Below, in pieces: positions 7,647-16,475 of a stretch of DNA of 64,000 bases (position 1 is the first letter of the stretch; each line of letters starts with the position of its first letter). Where the stretch lies: NCBI RefSeq assembly GCF_021654575.1, contig NZ_AP024488.1:6041501-6105500 (forward strand), in the 5' to 3' direction. The notes under the pieces are model-generated. The model was not told where the DNA came from and did no database searches. It saw nothing but the letters and a program-made list of their open reading frames with translations. The stretch is from Desulfoluna limicola. GTDB lineage: Bacteria; Desulfobacterota; Desulfobacteria; Desulfobacterales; Desulfolunaceae. Made by a program: the position numbers and the translations under genes.

Positions 7647-9383
7647 ATGGGCAATTTAACGTCTGTTTTGATGGTGACGGGTATTATTCTTGTGGCGTTT
7701 ATTTGTATTGGCATTGTTCTGTCCAGGCTTTACACGCGCTCGTCAAAGGAAACCTCCTTTGTTCGGACAGGATTTGGCGGGCAGCGTGTGATCATGAATG
7801 GCGGGGCTCTGGTGTTGCCGGTTCTCCATGAAGTAATTCCCGTAAACATGAACACACTGCGTCTTGAAGTGCGGCGTGCCGAGAGTCAGGCCCTGATCAC
7901 CATGGACCGCATGCGCGTCGATGTGATGGCCGAGTTTTATGTGCGCGTGAAGCCGTCGGAGGAGTCCATCGCCAACTCTGCCCAGACCCTGGGGATGAAA
8001 ACCATGAACCCCGATGAACTGAAGGAGCTGGTGGAGGGCAAGTTTGTGGATGCTCTCCGGTCTGTGGCAGCCGAGATGACCATGACCGAGCTTCATGAAA
8101 AACGGGTCGATTTTGTCCAGAAGGTGCAGCAGGTGGTTTCCGAGGATCTGTTGAAGAACGGTTTGGAGCTCGAAACGGTTTCCCTTACCGGCCTTGACCA
8201 GACAAGCAAGGAGTTTTTCAACCCGGACAACGCCTTTGACGCCGAAGGCCTGACCAAGCTCACCGAAGAGATTCAGACCAGGCGGATGAAGCGCAACGCC
8301 ATTGAGCAGGACACGGAGGTCTCCATCTCGAACAAGAACCTTGAAGCGGAAAAGTTGAAGCTGGAGATCCGGAAGGAGGAGGAGTACGCTCGGCTGAAGC
8401 AGGAGCGTGAGATTGAGATCCGAAAGGCGGATCAGGCATCCGAGATTGCCCGGGAGCGTGCTGAAAAGCAGCGAAATGCCGAGCAGGCACAAATTGAGTC
8501 TCAGCGGCAGGTGGATATGGCCCGTATCGATGCAGAGCGTGCCATCGATGAGGGAAAGATCGAGAAAGAGCGCCAGGTTCGCGAGAAGGACATTGCCAAG
8601 GAACGGGTCCTTGAAACGGCTCAGATTGAGCAGAAGAAGGCCGTGGAACTGGCCGAACAGGATCGAGCCATCGCCATTGCAGAAAAGTCGAAAGAAAAAT
8701 CCGAATCCCAGGCTGAAGCTGACAAGGCCCGCTCCCTTGCGGTCAAAGAGGAGGAGGGGGTTATTACCGTTCGGGAAAGCCAGGTGGCCGAACGTCAGAA
8801 ACTTGTGGAATTAATTGAGGCGGAAAAAGCAGCCCAAAAAGAGGCCATCAAGATCAAGGTAGCCGCCGAGACCCAGAAACTGGCATCGGAGGACGAGGCA
8901 GAGTCGGTTCGCATCACGGCCACCGCGGAGGCGGACAAGATGATGATTGAGGCAAAAGCAGCCGCAGATGCCCAGATTCTCAAGGCCGATGCCGAAGAAC
9001 GAAGCTACGCCGTAGAAGCTGAGGGGAAAAGGGCGCTGAACGATGCGGACAACACCCTCTCCGAGGCCCAGGTGGCCATGCAGATTCGTATGGCCCTGAT
9101 CAAATACCTTCCCTCAATCATTCGCGAGAGCGTTAAGCCCATGGAGAACATCGACGGAATAAAGATCATTCAGGTGGATGGCTTAAACGGAGGCTCGGGG
9201 AGTGGTTCAAAAGAAGGGGCGGTGGCTGATTCAAACCTGTCTGATCAGCTGGTCAACAGTGCCCTGCGATACAGGGGGCAGGCGCCGCTGGTGGATTCCC
9301 TCCTGGCTGATATCGGCCTGAAGGGCAATGACATCAATGGCTTTACAAAAGAGCTTCTGGGCAAAGAGAGCCAGGGCGAGTAA
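7647..9383 (+). CDS. Flotillin family protein (YqiK-like)
   Basis: A 578-residue flotillin. One N-terminal membrane helix (about residues 7-27), a Band 7/SPFH domain (about 40-215, including VRTGFGGQRVIMNGGALVLP), a long Ala/Glu/Lys-rich coiled coil (about 225-480) and a C-terminal tail. Flotillins scaffold ordered membrane patches on the cytoplasmic face. The ATG at 7647 follows CAGGAGGAGTGC, a very strong ribosome site. With PspA and the YqiJ-like protein upstream it forms a membrane-integrity module. Length and architecture are typical of YqiK rather than the shorter FloA. A strong terminator follows. Confidence 0.9.
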   Translation: MGNLTSVLMVTGIILVAFICIGIVLSRLYTRSSKETSFVRTGFGGQRVIMNGGALVLPVLHEVIPVNMNTLRLEVRRAESQALITMDRMRVDVMAEFYVRVKPSEESIANSAQTLGMKTMNPDELKELVEGKFVDALRSVAAEMTMTELHEKRVDFVQKVQQVVSEDLLKNGLELETVSLTGLDQTSKEFFNPDNAFDAEGLTKLTEEIQTRRMKRNAIEQDTEVSISNKNLEAEKLKLEIRKEEEYARLKQEREIEIRKADQASEIARERAEKQRNAEQAQIESQRQVDMARIDAERAIDEGKIEKERQVREKDIAKERVLETAQIEQKKAVELAEQDRAIAIAEKSKEKSESQAEADKARSLAVKEEEGVITVRESQVAERQKLVELIEAEKAAQKEAIKIKVAAETQKLASEDEAESVRITATAEADKMMIEAKAAADAQILKADAEERSYAVEAEGKRALNDADNTLSEAQVAMQIRMALIKYLPSIIRESVKPMENIDGIKIIQVDGLNGGSGSGSKEGAVADSNLSDQLVNSALRYRGQAPLVDSLLADIGLKGNDINGFTKELLGKESQGE

Positions 9384-9415
9384 CCACAGTTAGCGAGCTT
9401 CTCTGCTGACAGAAG

Positions 9416-9467
9416 GCCCCGGTTTCGCCATTCCGTGTGGGGAGGGCAAACCGGGGCTCTGTTTTTT
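9416..9467 (+). terminator. Rho-independent terminator after the flotillin gene
   Basis: GCCCCGGTTT (9416-9425) pairs perfectly with AAACCGGGGC (9448-9457), followed by TCTGTTTTTT. It lies 32 bases after the flotillin stop. Confidence 0.85.
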
Positions 9468-9583
9468 GCGGCAGGGGGGCCAGGCATGGCCCCTTGCTGC
9501 AACAACATATCAAGTGAGATCTGTTTGGACGGCCTTCAAAAGCAAGGCGTCCGGCAGGGCTGTCGGGGGGGGGCTTCTAACAC

Positions 9584-9880
9584 CTACACCCTTCTTTCCT
9601 TGATCCGAAGCCCTTTTAAAAACCCCGGCTCCCAATCCACAACGATGGGTTTTCTGTAGCCCCCCACCTCCGGCTGGTACCAGACGGTGATGCCGTCCAC
9701 TTCGGTCACTTTGTATGATTTCTTGAAAAAAGGCGCGCCTCGGCGAACTGCCGGGGCCAGGTCAGGTACATGACGGGCCGGCCCTCAGCCGTAGCAGGCA
9801 TTTTGATCTTGCATGCGAAGGGTGATGGCGCTGCCCTTTCTCTTGAGTGCGTCTCTGGCTTCTTCCGTAAATTGCAACAT
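9584..9880 (-). CDS. Candidate selenoprotein, small CC/Se-motif or HesB-like protein (in-frame UGA)
   Basis: Read on the minus strand from ATG 9880 to TAG 9584, one frame gives 98 residues interrupted only by TGA at codon 32 (9787-9785). The N-terminal part is MLQFTEEARDALKRKGSAIT; the centre is NACYG-UGA-GPARHVPDL; after the UGA come KVTEVDGITVWYQPEV and a C-terminal GFLKGLRIKERRV. Sequence after the UGA is clearly protein-like and has no start of its own. The layout resembles small HesB/IscA-like or CC/Se-motif selenoproteins as I remember them, with a C-x-x-U redox-type pair. Directly after the UGA a hairpin forms (see its own entry). A GAGGGG lies 13-18 bases before the ATG. A one-codon nonsense mutation is the alternative. 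Confidence 0.65.
9748..9784 (-). promoter_or_regulatory. Candidate bacterial SECIS hairpin in the selenoprotein gene
   Basis: Immediately 3' of the UGA on the minus strand, GGGCCGG pairs with C-U-GGCCC (one G-U), and within it GUCA pairs with UGAC around a UGUACC loop, leaving a 5' CCC bulge. The apical loop is about 15 bases from the UGA, close to the spacing of known bacterial SECIS elements. Folding was done by hand. Confidence 0.45.
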
Positions 9881-9914
9881 GTTGGCTGATCAACCCCTCA
9901 ATTTTTGGCAATAT

Positions 9915-10010
9915 CCCGGCGGTTAAACGCATGGCTGCCGTGTGATGATTTGATATCAAGAAATCAGTCGATTCCACATTGGCCGGTATCGGGTCTATAG
10001 TTGCCGGGTT
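9915..10010 (+). repeat. Family-B dispersed repeat, copy 2
   Basis: Starts CCGGCGGTTAAACGCATGG and ends TATAGTTGCCGGGTTAAC, with the block AAATCAGTCGATTCCACATT matching the other copies. It fills the gap between the AsmA-like gene and the candidate selenoprotein gene. Confidence 0.7.
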
Positions 10011-10049
10011 AACATAACCCCTTAATGGATGGCTCCTTAGAACAACCCG

Positions 10050-11984
10050 TCATTCGGCGACAGGCGGGTATGGCATCTTGTTCAGGGCGCTCTGTGCCCG
10101 TTGCATTGCCGCGTCATGGCGTGCCGGTATGTCTTTGTTCCACGCTTCCAGCCTGGCATCGCCCTTCAGGTTGGAATATGAGTTCGTCAAACCGTGGCCA
10201 GTGGTTGCGCCCACTTTTTTTGCGGAGTCCACCGTGACTACAAGGGTATTCACCGAGGATTCTTTCAACCCCTCTTTTACCTTCTTTTTGTTCAGGGTGA
10301 CCACGCCGGTACCAATATGTTGTATACCTTTTAGAACACTTTTTCCTGCCTGCAGCAGGCCACTGCCCAGCCCTTTTGTCACCTCTACACCGCCAGAAGC
10401 AATGTCAACGCCGGCATGGACCCCGCCTTTTCCCAGGTCCAGCAACCCACTGGAGAATCGGTTGAAAACCCCATTCAGAATTTTATCCATTTCCACCCTG
10501 GGGGCATCGAGTGGGCCTTTGATGTTGATGGCATTGTACTGCACATTTTTATCGGTCAACATGGCTGCATTAAGATGCAGTGAGTCTGTGTTTATGGCAA
10601 GAGCTATGTCGGCATCCAGGCCGGAGGCGCCAAGGAGTGTTTGTGTTGCATGCGGAACCAGGGATCCCAGGGTGTCCAGCTTGAAACCTGTGACCCGAAG
10701 CTGGGTATTGATCAAGGGAGCACCGACACCCACCAGGCCAACCCTGGCCAGAAGGCCCAGGTATGCCGCAGGGTGACCTTGAGGTTGCCCGAGCTCAAAT
10801 GATAACGATACCGAGGCAGGGGGGCTCGCAACTCTGGTGTCAAACAAACGTAACCCCGTGACCTCTGCCTGGATGTCTGTTGTCGTTAGAACGATCCCTT
10901 CTTTGGTCAGGGAGTCATTACGATACGTGAAAGACCCGCCTTCCAGCCGGGTTCTCTTCACCACGATGACAGGCAGCTCTGTTTTTGATGATTCGCTGGG
11001 CTCTGCCTCCACAACCCGGTCTGCCGGCTGACTCAGTCGCCCCTTCAGTGTATCCATGAGTCGCTTGAAGATAGCAGGTTTCTCTTCTGTCGCTTCAGCG
11101 TTGACCGCCTCTTTTTCCGGGGCGTCTGATGCCCCTCCCATGCACTGCCAGTTGGACACGCCGTCACGACGGAGGGTCAGGGACAACGACGGCTCTTTTA
11201 TCAGGATGTTATCGATCACCATTTCAGGCGCTCCCAGATCGAGCCCGTCGCTCGAAATGACCAGTCGCTCCAGGCTTGCCAACGTTTCATCACCAAAGCC
11301 CGAAGGGGAGGCCGCTTTGAATGTACTCAAGGCAAGCAAAATCTTGCCTGAGAGGATATCGATATTCATAAGATCACGGAGTTGCAGGTCATCAACAGTC
11401 AGGTCAAGCCTCAACTCCGTGGACCATGGCTCCGGGGGACCCTGGTCAATGAAAGCAATGCGGATATTCTCAAAACGGGTGGCGTTGATGCGAACAGAAG
11501 GGATGGGTGGTTCACTGCCCTCGTAAGTCTCCTTGGCCTCAGCATCAGGCTCAGCGTTTCTTTTGTCGGCTGTCAGGATATTCAGGACATTGAGTTCTCC
11601 GTCCCCAGTTCGTATGACAACGATGGACACGTCCTTTAGAACGACTTGTTCCACAACACGCTCACCACTCAGCAGTGACGTCGGCTTTATATCCAGTTCC
11701 AACCTTTCTAACTGCAGCAGTGGGGTTGGCCCGAACACTTGCGGTGAGTTGATGATGAGCCCGTTGATTGCCACGTAGCCTTTTGCCAACTGAAAATCGA
11801 TGGCCTTGAGGGACCCGCCACCGGGCAGGTAGCTTTTCAGGGCTTTATTGATCTGTGTGTGTGCAATTGAATCGATGTTGATGATCACGATGCTCAATAC
11901 TGTAAAAAGGACGAGTGACAGGCCTGTGAGTAGCTTGAACAACCCTCTCAGCCGGCCGGGTCTCCTTGGTGAAGCGCTGATCAT
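10050..11984 (-). CDS. AsmA/DUF748-like membrane-anchored protein
   Basis: A 644-residue protein with one N-terminal membrane helix (residues about 17-36, FKLLTGLSLVLFTVLSIVII) and a long beta-rich periplasmic region. Features such as NGLIINSPQVFGPTPLLQLE, LELDIKPTSLLSG and VVLKDVSIVV are typical of AsmA-like proteins, which form repeating beta-groove bridges for phospholipid movement between membranes. The C-terminal 150 residues are Gly/Lys-rich and amphipathic (GKGGVHAGVDIASGGVEVTK). The start follows GAGGAA, and the preceding minus-strand gene ends 25 bases upstream, so both are probably co-transcribed. A substrate or exact subfamily is not claimed. Confidence 0.75.
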   Translation of the reverse strand: MISASPRRPGRLRGLFKLLTGLSLVLFTVLSIVIINIDSIAHTQINKALKSYLPGGGSLKAIDFQLAKGYVAINGLIINSPQVFGPTPLLQLERLELDIKPTSLLSGERVVEQVVLKDVSIVVIRTGDGELNVLNILTADKRNAEPDAEAKETYEGSEPPIPSVRINATRFENIRIAFIDQGPPEPWSTELRLDLTVDDLQLRDLMNIDILSGKILLALSTFKAASPSGFGDETLASLERLVISSDGLDLGAPEMVIDNILIKEPSLSLTLRRDGVSNWQCMGGASDAPEKEAVNAEATEEKPAIFKRLMDTLKGRLSQPADRVVEAEPSESSKTELPVIVVKRTRLEGGSFTYRNDSLTKEGIVLTTTDIQAEVTGLRLFDTRVASPPASVSLSFELGQPQGHPAAYLGLLARVGLVGVGAPLINTQLRVTGFKLDTLGSLVPHATQTLLGASGLDADIALAINTDSLHLNAAMLTDKNVQYNAINIKGPLDAPRVEMDKILNGVFNRFSSGLLDLGKGGVHAGVDIASGGVEVTKGLGSGLLQAGKSVLKGIQHIGTGVVTLNKKKVKEGLKESSVNTLVVTVDSAKKVGATTGHGLTNSYSNLKGDARLEAWNKDIPARHDAAMQRAQSALNKMPYPPVAE

Positions 11985-12009
11985 CAGTCGTAATTCCTCG
12001 TGGGGGGCA

Positions 12010-12729
12010 TCAGTGTACCGTCATGTGCCCTTCCGGGCCTTCGTCGCTGTAGATTTTCTCTTTCATCACCCAGGTTGCTGCCGTAAAGATGTAGAGGCTG
12101 AAGCATATGTTGCAGGTGACGATGAGGGCGTTGGCAGCAGGGCTGTTCCCGATGGCCGGCAGCAGGGCGGGGACAAGGTAGCTGTCGAAGAGAAAGACCA
12201 GGGTGCTCAGGAAAATGAGAAAAAGGGAGTCGGAGACGTTGCCTGCCAGGCACTTGATGCCCGTGAAAACAGCGTGCTTGGCCTGGCCGGTGATAAAAAC
12301 CAGAGGGAACACGTAGATGGGCAGGATTTTTAAGGTCACCAGGATGGTGTAAAAAAGGGCCTGATGGTTCTGGGGAAAGAAGATGGCGGAAAGAACCATG
12401 AAGACGGGGGTGACGAGAAGAACGAGGAGCAGGGTCGCCAGGAGATAGCCTGGCAGGTGTTTTCGGATAAGGCCCAAGGCAGGCAGGGGCCTTAGATTGA
12501 AGATCAATTCGATGAGTCGCCCCAGAAAAAAAGACATCACAATATAGCTCAGGCATGTGGAGAGGGCAAAGTGGGCCACGATGGGACCTTTCATTTCACT
12601 GCCGCTTCGTATTCCTGAGAAGAAGATGTCGAGAAAGAGGGTGAGGGCAATGTACCCGATGATGAACTTGGTCAGGGGGAGAATGGTGGTGATGGCCCGC
12701 TTTGCGTCGTGAAGTCCGTATATGTGCAT
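12010..12729 (-). CDS. Polytopic membrane protein of unknown function
   Basis: A 239-residue protein with about six hydrophobic helices (for example LPLTKFIIGYIALTLFLDIF and YLLATLLLVLLVTPVFMVLS) and short charged loops. I do not recognise the family; Yip1-like or DUF-type integral proteins are possible. The start at 12729 is chosen because the frame upstream (to 12843) is translated repeat sequence. No strong ribosome site is visible; AAGGACTCATCC precedes the ATG. It is followed after 25 bases by the AsmA-like gene, suggesting a role in the same envelope process. Confidence 0.65.
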   Translation of the reverse strand: MHIYGLHDAKRAITTILPLTKFIIGYIALTLFLDIFFSGIRSGSEMKGPIVAHFALSTCLSYIVMSFFLGRLIELIFNLRPLPALGLIRKHLPGYLLATLLLVLLVTPVFMVLSAIFFPQNHQALFYTILVTLKILPIYVFPLVFITGQAKHAVFTGIKCLAGNVSDSLFLIFLSTLVFLFDSYLVPALLPAIGNSPAANALIVTCNICFSLYIFTAATWVMKEKIYSDEGPEGHMTVH

Positions 12730-12768
12730 GGATGAGTCCTTGGGTCTGGTCAGTGTTTGATAAAAAAT

Positions 12769-12880
12769 GCCGGCGGCCAGGGGCCGAGCCCCTGGCCCCC
12801 AGGGTCGCGAATGCTCCCGCCCCTCGTTCCTCGGGTCGATCACATTCGCTGACGGGCTTGCGCCCGGGAATATCGGCTGG
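12769..12880 (+). repeat. Family-A repeat, CCAGGGG module (type S)
   Basis: Contains GCCGGCGGCCAGGGGCCGAG with its complement CCCCTGGCCCCC, then GGGTCGCGAATGCTCCC, CCTCGTTCCTCGGG, CGATCACATTCGCTGACGGG and CTTGCGCCCG. Related modules are at 18671, 20251, 40115 and 56108. AATGCTCCC and the later ATTCGC arms close over the same CTCGTTCCTCGGG loop as in the other family-A units. Confidence 0.75.
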
Positions 12881-12949
12881 GGTGATGGGTTGCAGGAGCA
12901 TTTGTGCTTTACATCAAATCTTTAATATGTCCACATGCCCTTAGCCCAT

Positions 12950-13639
12950 TCACCAATACAACGTCAACACATCTCCCTTGACCTCGTAGCGATCCAGCCT
13001 CTCAAAGAAGGCCATGCCGAGGAGTGATTCCTTCATCTCCGCTTCGTTCACCGAGGCACCGATACGGTGCAGGCGAAAATCCCCCACCTGAAACGAGTCC
13101 AGTCTCACCGAGCTGCCCCGGACCAGGCCGTTGGCGGTCTGGAAGAAGCGGTCGAAGGTGAGTGTGGATGGGTTGTATCCCAGCTTTTTGGCGTCTTTTG
13201 GCGTGAGCACGATGCTTGTTGCGCCGGTGTCGGCAAGAAAGACGATGGGTTTTCCGTTCACCCTTGCCTGGATATAGAAGTGGCCGTCGTCTGAAACCGG
13301 AAACCGTGCTGAACTGAGTCCATGTTGAACACCCCTGCCCGGGATCAGTTCCGCCAGGACTTTCTCCTTTACCGCGGAGAGCTCGTGACGGTAGCTGTAT
13401 CCGATCATTCCCACAACAAAAATCATGGACCAGATGAGAAGGTGTTTCACCTTTTCTCCCATGTTCCCGAAGGCCAGGGCTGAGCTGGCAAAGAGGAGCA
13501 TGAGGATCCCGTAGGTGATCTGGCCGAAATCCTCTCTCCAGGAGAGGGCGTCAAAGCTGAAGTTGAGTGCGGTGACGGCCCCGATGAGGATCAGGGCGAC
13601 GATGCCGAATCGCATGGTTTGATTTTTGTTTTCTGGCAT
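12950..13639 (-). CDS. Membrane-anchored retropepsin-like aspartic protease
   Basis: A 229-residue protein with three N-terminal hydrophobic helices (about 10-28, 38-55 and 66-82) and a C-terminal clan AA aspartic-protease fold. The catalytic motif is in VFLADTGATSIVLT (about residues 132-145), followed by FFQTANGLVRGSSVRLDSF and SLLGMAFFERLDRYEV. This is the TIGR02281-type single-domain retropepsin, expected to act as a homodimer at the periplasmic face. The ATG at 13639 follows AAAGAGACCCC. It lies 26 bases after the ZntB-like gene in the same direction. The substrate is unknown. Confidence 0.85.
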   Translation of the reverse strand: MPENKNQTMRFGIVALILIGAVTALNFSFDALSWREDFGQITYGILMLLFASSALAFGNMGEKVKHLLIWSMIFVVGMIGYSYRHELSAVKEKVLAELIPGRGVQHGLSSARFPVSDDGHFYIQARVNGKPIVFLADTGATSIVLTPKDAKKLGYNPSTLTFDRFFQTANGLVRGSSVRLDSFQVGDFRLHRIGASVNEAEMKESLLGMAFFERLDRYEVKGDVLTLYW

Positions 13640-13665
13640 GGGGTCTCTTTTTCAGAATGGTGGAA

Positions 13666-14637
13666 TTAGAGCCATTTGCGCTTTTTGAAATAGAGAAGCT
13701 GAAGCAGGATGATCACGACGATCATAAGGAGAAAGATGAAGAAGGCCCATGGGTTGTCGGCACCTGGGATGCCTCCAATGTTGATTCCGAGAAGTCCTGT
13801 GAGAAAGCCCAAGGGGAGAAAAACGGCGGCGACGAGGGAGAGCACGTACATGCGTTGGTTCATCTGCTCTGAGTTGCGGCTGATGAGTTCCTCTTGAATG
13901 ATGGCAGCCCTGTCCCGGACGGCATCCAGGTCTTCGATGTGGCGAATGAGGCTGTCGGTGGCTTCTCGAAGGTGGAGGCGTTGGAGGTCGGTGAACCAGG
14001 GGATTTTTTCTGTGGAGAGCTTTATCATAGCCTCCCGCTGGGGTGCGAGGTAGCGCCTGAGAAGGATGGCGCTACGACGGATATCTCGGATGGTGTATCG
14101 GATATCTTTGCTGGACGTGGTCACCACATCCTCTTCGAGCTCATCGACCTTCTCTTCGGCTTCCTCAATGGGCGTCTCGATACGTAGCGTAAGATGGTTG
14201 ATGAGCTCGACGAGAAAATCACCGGCGGAGCCCGGCCCCACCCCCTCCTCAATAAGTCGGGCAATGTCGGTTGCAGATTGCAAGGACCGTTCACGGCTGG
14301 TGATGATTCGTTCCGGCGTGACCCAGATTCGAAGGGCCACCATGTCTTCTGGGTCGGCATTGGGGTTGAGGTTGACTCCCCTCAGGGCCAGCAGGGCTGC
14401 GTTTCCTATCACGGTGGTTCTGGGGCGCGTCTCTTCGCTTACCAGGGCCTCGGCACCGATGAGGGGAAGTCCGCTCTCTTCAAAAATCCATCTGCAGCTT
14501 TCGTTTTCCTTGTAGTTGAGGTGAACCCAGAGCGTTCCCTGTGCGGGACTCCAGGTGCGGATTCCCTCCCAGCCTACTCTCTGGCCACCGCCCTTGCCGT
14601 CCAAGATGAATGCTGTGATAAGTCCTTGCTGGGTCAT
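13666..14637 (-). CDS. zntB: ZntB/CorA family divalent metal transporter
   Basis: A 323-residue protein with the CorA architecture: soluble N-terminal domain, long helices (IRYTIRDIRRSAILLRRYL) and two C-terminal membrane helices. The pore motif is GINIGGIPGA after the first helix (VAAVFLPLGFLTGLLGINIG), the GxN variant typical of ZntB zinc transporters rather than the GMN-MPEL of magnesium CorA. The C-terminus is the basic tail YFKKRKWL. The ATG follows AGGAGGAACC. ZntB is now thought to import Zn2+ with protons. It heads a two-gene minus-strand operon with the aspartic protease. Confidence 0.85.
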   Translation of the reverse strand: MTQQGLITAFILDGKGGGQRVGWEGIRTWSPAQGTLWVHLNYKENESCRWIFEESGLPLIGAEALVSEETRPRTTVIGNAALLALRGVNLNPNADPEDMVALRIWVTPERIITSRERSLQSATDIARLIEEGVGPGSAGDFLVELINHLTLRIETPIEEAEEKVDELEEDVVTTSSKDIRYTIRDIRRSAILLRRYLAPQREAMIKLSTEKIPWFTDLQRLHLREATDSLIRHIEDLDAVRDRAAIIQEELISRNSEQMNQRMYVLSLVAAVFLPLGFLTGLLGINIGGIPGADNPWAFFIFLLMIVVIILLQLLYFKKRKWL

Positions 14638-14703
14638 GGTTCCTCCTGAAGGGTAAAAAACGTAACGAGTCAGATTCCCCCTCCCTCCCCCCTCAAAAAA
14701 AAA

Positions 14704-14745
14704 GCCTCCGGCGGCAAACCGACCACCTTATAGAGCAGGCCAAGG
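14704..14745 (+). repeat. Family-A repeat end, partial copy
   Basis: GCCTCCGGCGGCAAACCGAC follows a run of nine or more A and is followed by CACCTTATAGAGCAGG. The rest of the unit is missing. It is in the 169-base gap between zntB and the CNNM-type gene. Confidence 0.55.
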
Positions 14746-14806
14746 CTTGCTTCATTCAGAGTGGTCGGGGATGGCATACGCTGAATCCTGACAAAAAATG
14801 CTTGCG

Positions 14807-15829
14807 TTACGACATATTCGGTCGATCCACGATGCCGCGCAGGAGCCGCCCCAAAATGTCTGCCCCGGTGATTACTTTTTTCGTTTTTCCCCAGAGGATA
14901 ATCAGGTCATCGTCAATGACGTCGTCGTCGGACCGCTCCGGGTGGACTTTCAGCTTGGGCAGCACGGACCCCAGGGGGGTGGTGCCGTCCGTGGTGATGA
15001 TGGGCCGGTGGCAGTGGGCCATCGGGTGGATTGGGCCGGTGTTGAACAGGACGCTTCGCAAAAAGCTGTCCGAGTTCAGAGCCAGTTTGGGGTACCCGAT
15101 GTCGTCGATGAGAATGATCCACTTTTTCCCGGAGGACTCAATGTGATTGATGAGCTCCTCGAATTCAGGGGTGCCTGATGCCGGGAAGAGGGGGGTGTTG
15201 TTTTTGATGGGCAGGTGAATAATGCTCTGGGGGTCGATGAATTCGCCCTCTTTGGAGAGGGGGATGTCGTCCAGGGCCAGAAAGTTAATGGCACCTTTGC
15301 CTTCAACGGCATCAATGTCCGATTGATCCGACTTCATGTGCATGGTGATGAGCTGCTGCATATCGCGTTCACGCATGTAGTGGAAGGACTCCTTGCCGAG
15401 CCACCGGTCCAGCAGGATGGCGGTGGGTTTGGCCACCACGAAGAGGATGCACTGGTAGAGACGCAGGAGAGGGGAGAACCAGTAGGCCATTTTCAGGGCA
15501 TGCCGTGAGAAATAAGCCTGTGGGATGATCTCCCCTAAAAAGGTGATGAGAATCGTTGAGAAGAGAAAGGCGGTGAGGCCCGTCATGACGGAATTGGCCA
15601 ACAGGGCCAGCAGCACGTTGATGCTGACGTTGCCCCAGAGGATGGTGGTGAGCAGGAAGTTAGAGTCCTTGCGCAGCTTCATGACCCGCGAGGCATGTTT
15701 GTTGCCCTGGGATGCTTCGATTTCCAGACGGATTTTGCTGACACTGAAACAGGCGAGGTTGAGACCTGAAAAGATGGCGGACTGCGAGATACAGAAAATG
15801 ATGCCCGCCCAGGTTATACTGTCTATCAT
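14807..15829 (-). CDS. CNNM/CorB-like transmembrane protein (DUF21 domain)
   Basis: A 340-residue protein with an N-terminal DUF21/CNNM membrane domain (residues about 5-135). Diagnostic pieces are SQSAIFSGLNLACFSVSKIR, NFLLTTILWGNVSINVLLAL and FLGEIIPQAYFSRHA. The C-terminal part is a CBS-pair-like region with GKKWIILIDDIGYPKLAL. Members transport or regulate Mg2+ or Co2+. The usual C-terminal CorC_HlyC domain is absent, so it is shorter than HlyC/CorC proteins. No strong Shine-Dalgarno sequence precedes ATG 15829. The adjacent zntB-like gene gives a metal-transport context, though the repeat between them makes co-transcription uncertain. Confidence 0.85.
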   Translation of the reverse strand: MIDSITWAGIIFCISQSAIFSGLNLACFSVSKIRLEIEASQGNKHASRVMKLRKDSNFLLTTILWGNVSINVLLALLANSVMTGLTAFLFSTILITFLGEIIPQAYFSRHALKMAYWFSPLLRLYQCILFVVAKPTAILLDRWLGKESFHYMRERDMQQLITMHMKSDQSDIDAVEGKGAINFLALDDIPLSKEGEFIDPQSIIHLPIKNNTPLFPASGTPEFEELINHIESSGKKWIILIDDIGYPKLALNSDSFLRSVLFNTGPIHPMAHCHRPIITTDGTTPLGSVLPKLKVHPERSDDDVIDDDLIILWGKTKKVITGADILGRLLRGIVDRPNMS

Positions 15830-16184
15830 GTGTGGGTACTTTTGGGGTTGATGGGTTATGGAAGCCCTGTGTTTCTGCGGGAATTAACCGACAGGGGCCG
15901 TTGTCTGCTTCCGAATACTCTAAGAAAAACATATTTCAACTGATTCTACCAGTGGATTTCACATTTGGTGGTCGTTCTGTAACGAATAGCACATCAGTGC
16001 TCCCCGAGAGCCATGTTGCCGATTGGCATGCCGAACGTCGTTATGGCTCCCTCCCCCCCCCCAAAAAAAAAACCTGTTGTCGTGAATGTCGCATGGGGGG
16101 GCTCCAGAGGGGGGCGACCCTACACTGCTTGGTGATGGGCACGATGCACCTTATAAACCCTGGATGAGCCCATAGCGGAAATGA
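15830..16184. other. Gap without a recognisable gene
   Basis: Contains an apparent promoter-like AT-rich piece around 15915-15960 and adjacent C and A homopolymer runs (about 16054-16072). I see no protein-coding signal or structured RNA in it. Confidence 0.4.
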
Positions 16185-16345
16185 TCGATCCGAGGAGCGA
16201 GGGATTATCATTTTCGCACTGCGTTTTCAAGGTGTTTTTTACATTGTTCAGCGATGCCTCCGGCGGCAAGGTGAGGGCACCTTGAAACCCTATGGCGAAT
16301 GCATGGAGGTCGGCGTTATGCCAGCACTTTCGAGGCATTCGCGTG
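16185..16345. repeat. Two diverging family-A half copies
   Basis: A minus-strand module (CCGAGGAGCGAGGG, CGTTTTCAAGGTG) is followed by a plus-strand module with GCCTCCGGCGGCAAGGTGAG, GGCACCTTGAAACCCTATGG and GCGAATGC...GGCATTCGCG. The second hairpin keeps its pairing although its loop differs from other copies. Confidence 0.6.
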
Positions 16346-16475
16346 GAGGGTAAGGTCGTGCGACCGTTTGTGGGCAGAGACCTGTTTTAGTGTTGTGTAA
16401 CGACAGCGCCGCAATGTCGTCGTTCCGGGCTGTCCGGTTGGCCTTACATGTCAGGTCCGCCTTTTTTTTCAGGTT

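Noticed and set aside
9762-9977. 71-codon minus-strand frame overlapping the candidate selenoprotein gene
   Set aside because: It begins inside a family-B repeat and uses the frame next to the selenoprotein reading; the selenoprotein reading continues as good protein past the UGA whereas this one does not.
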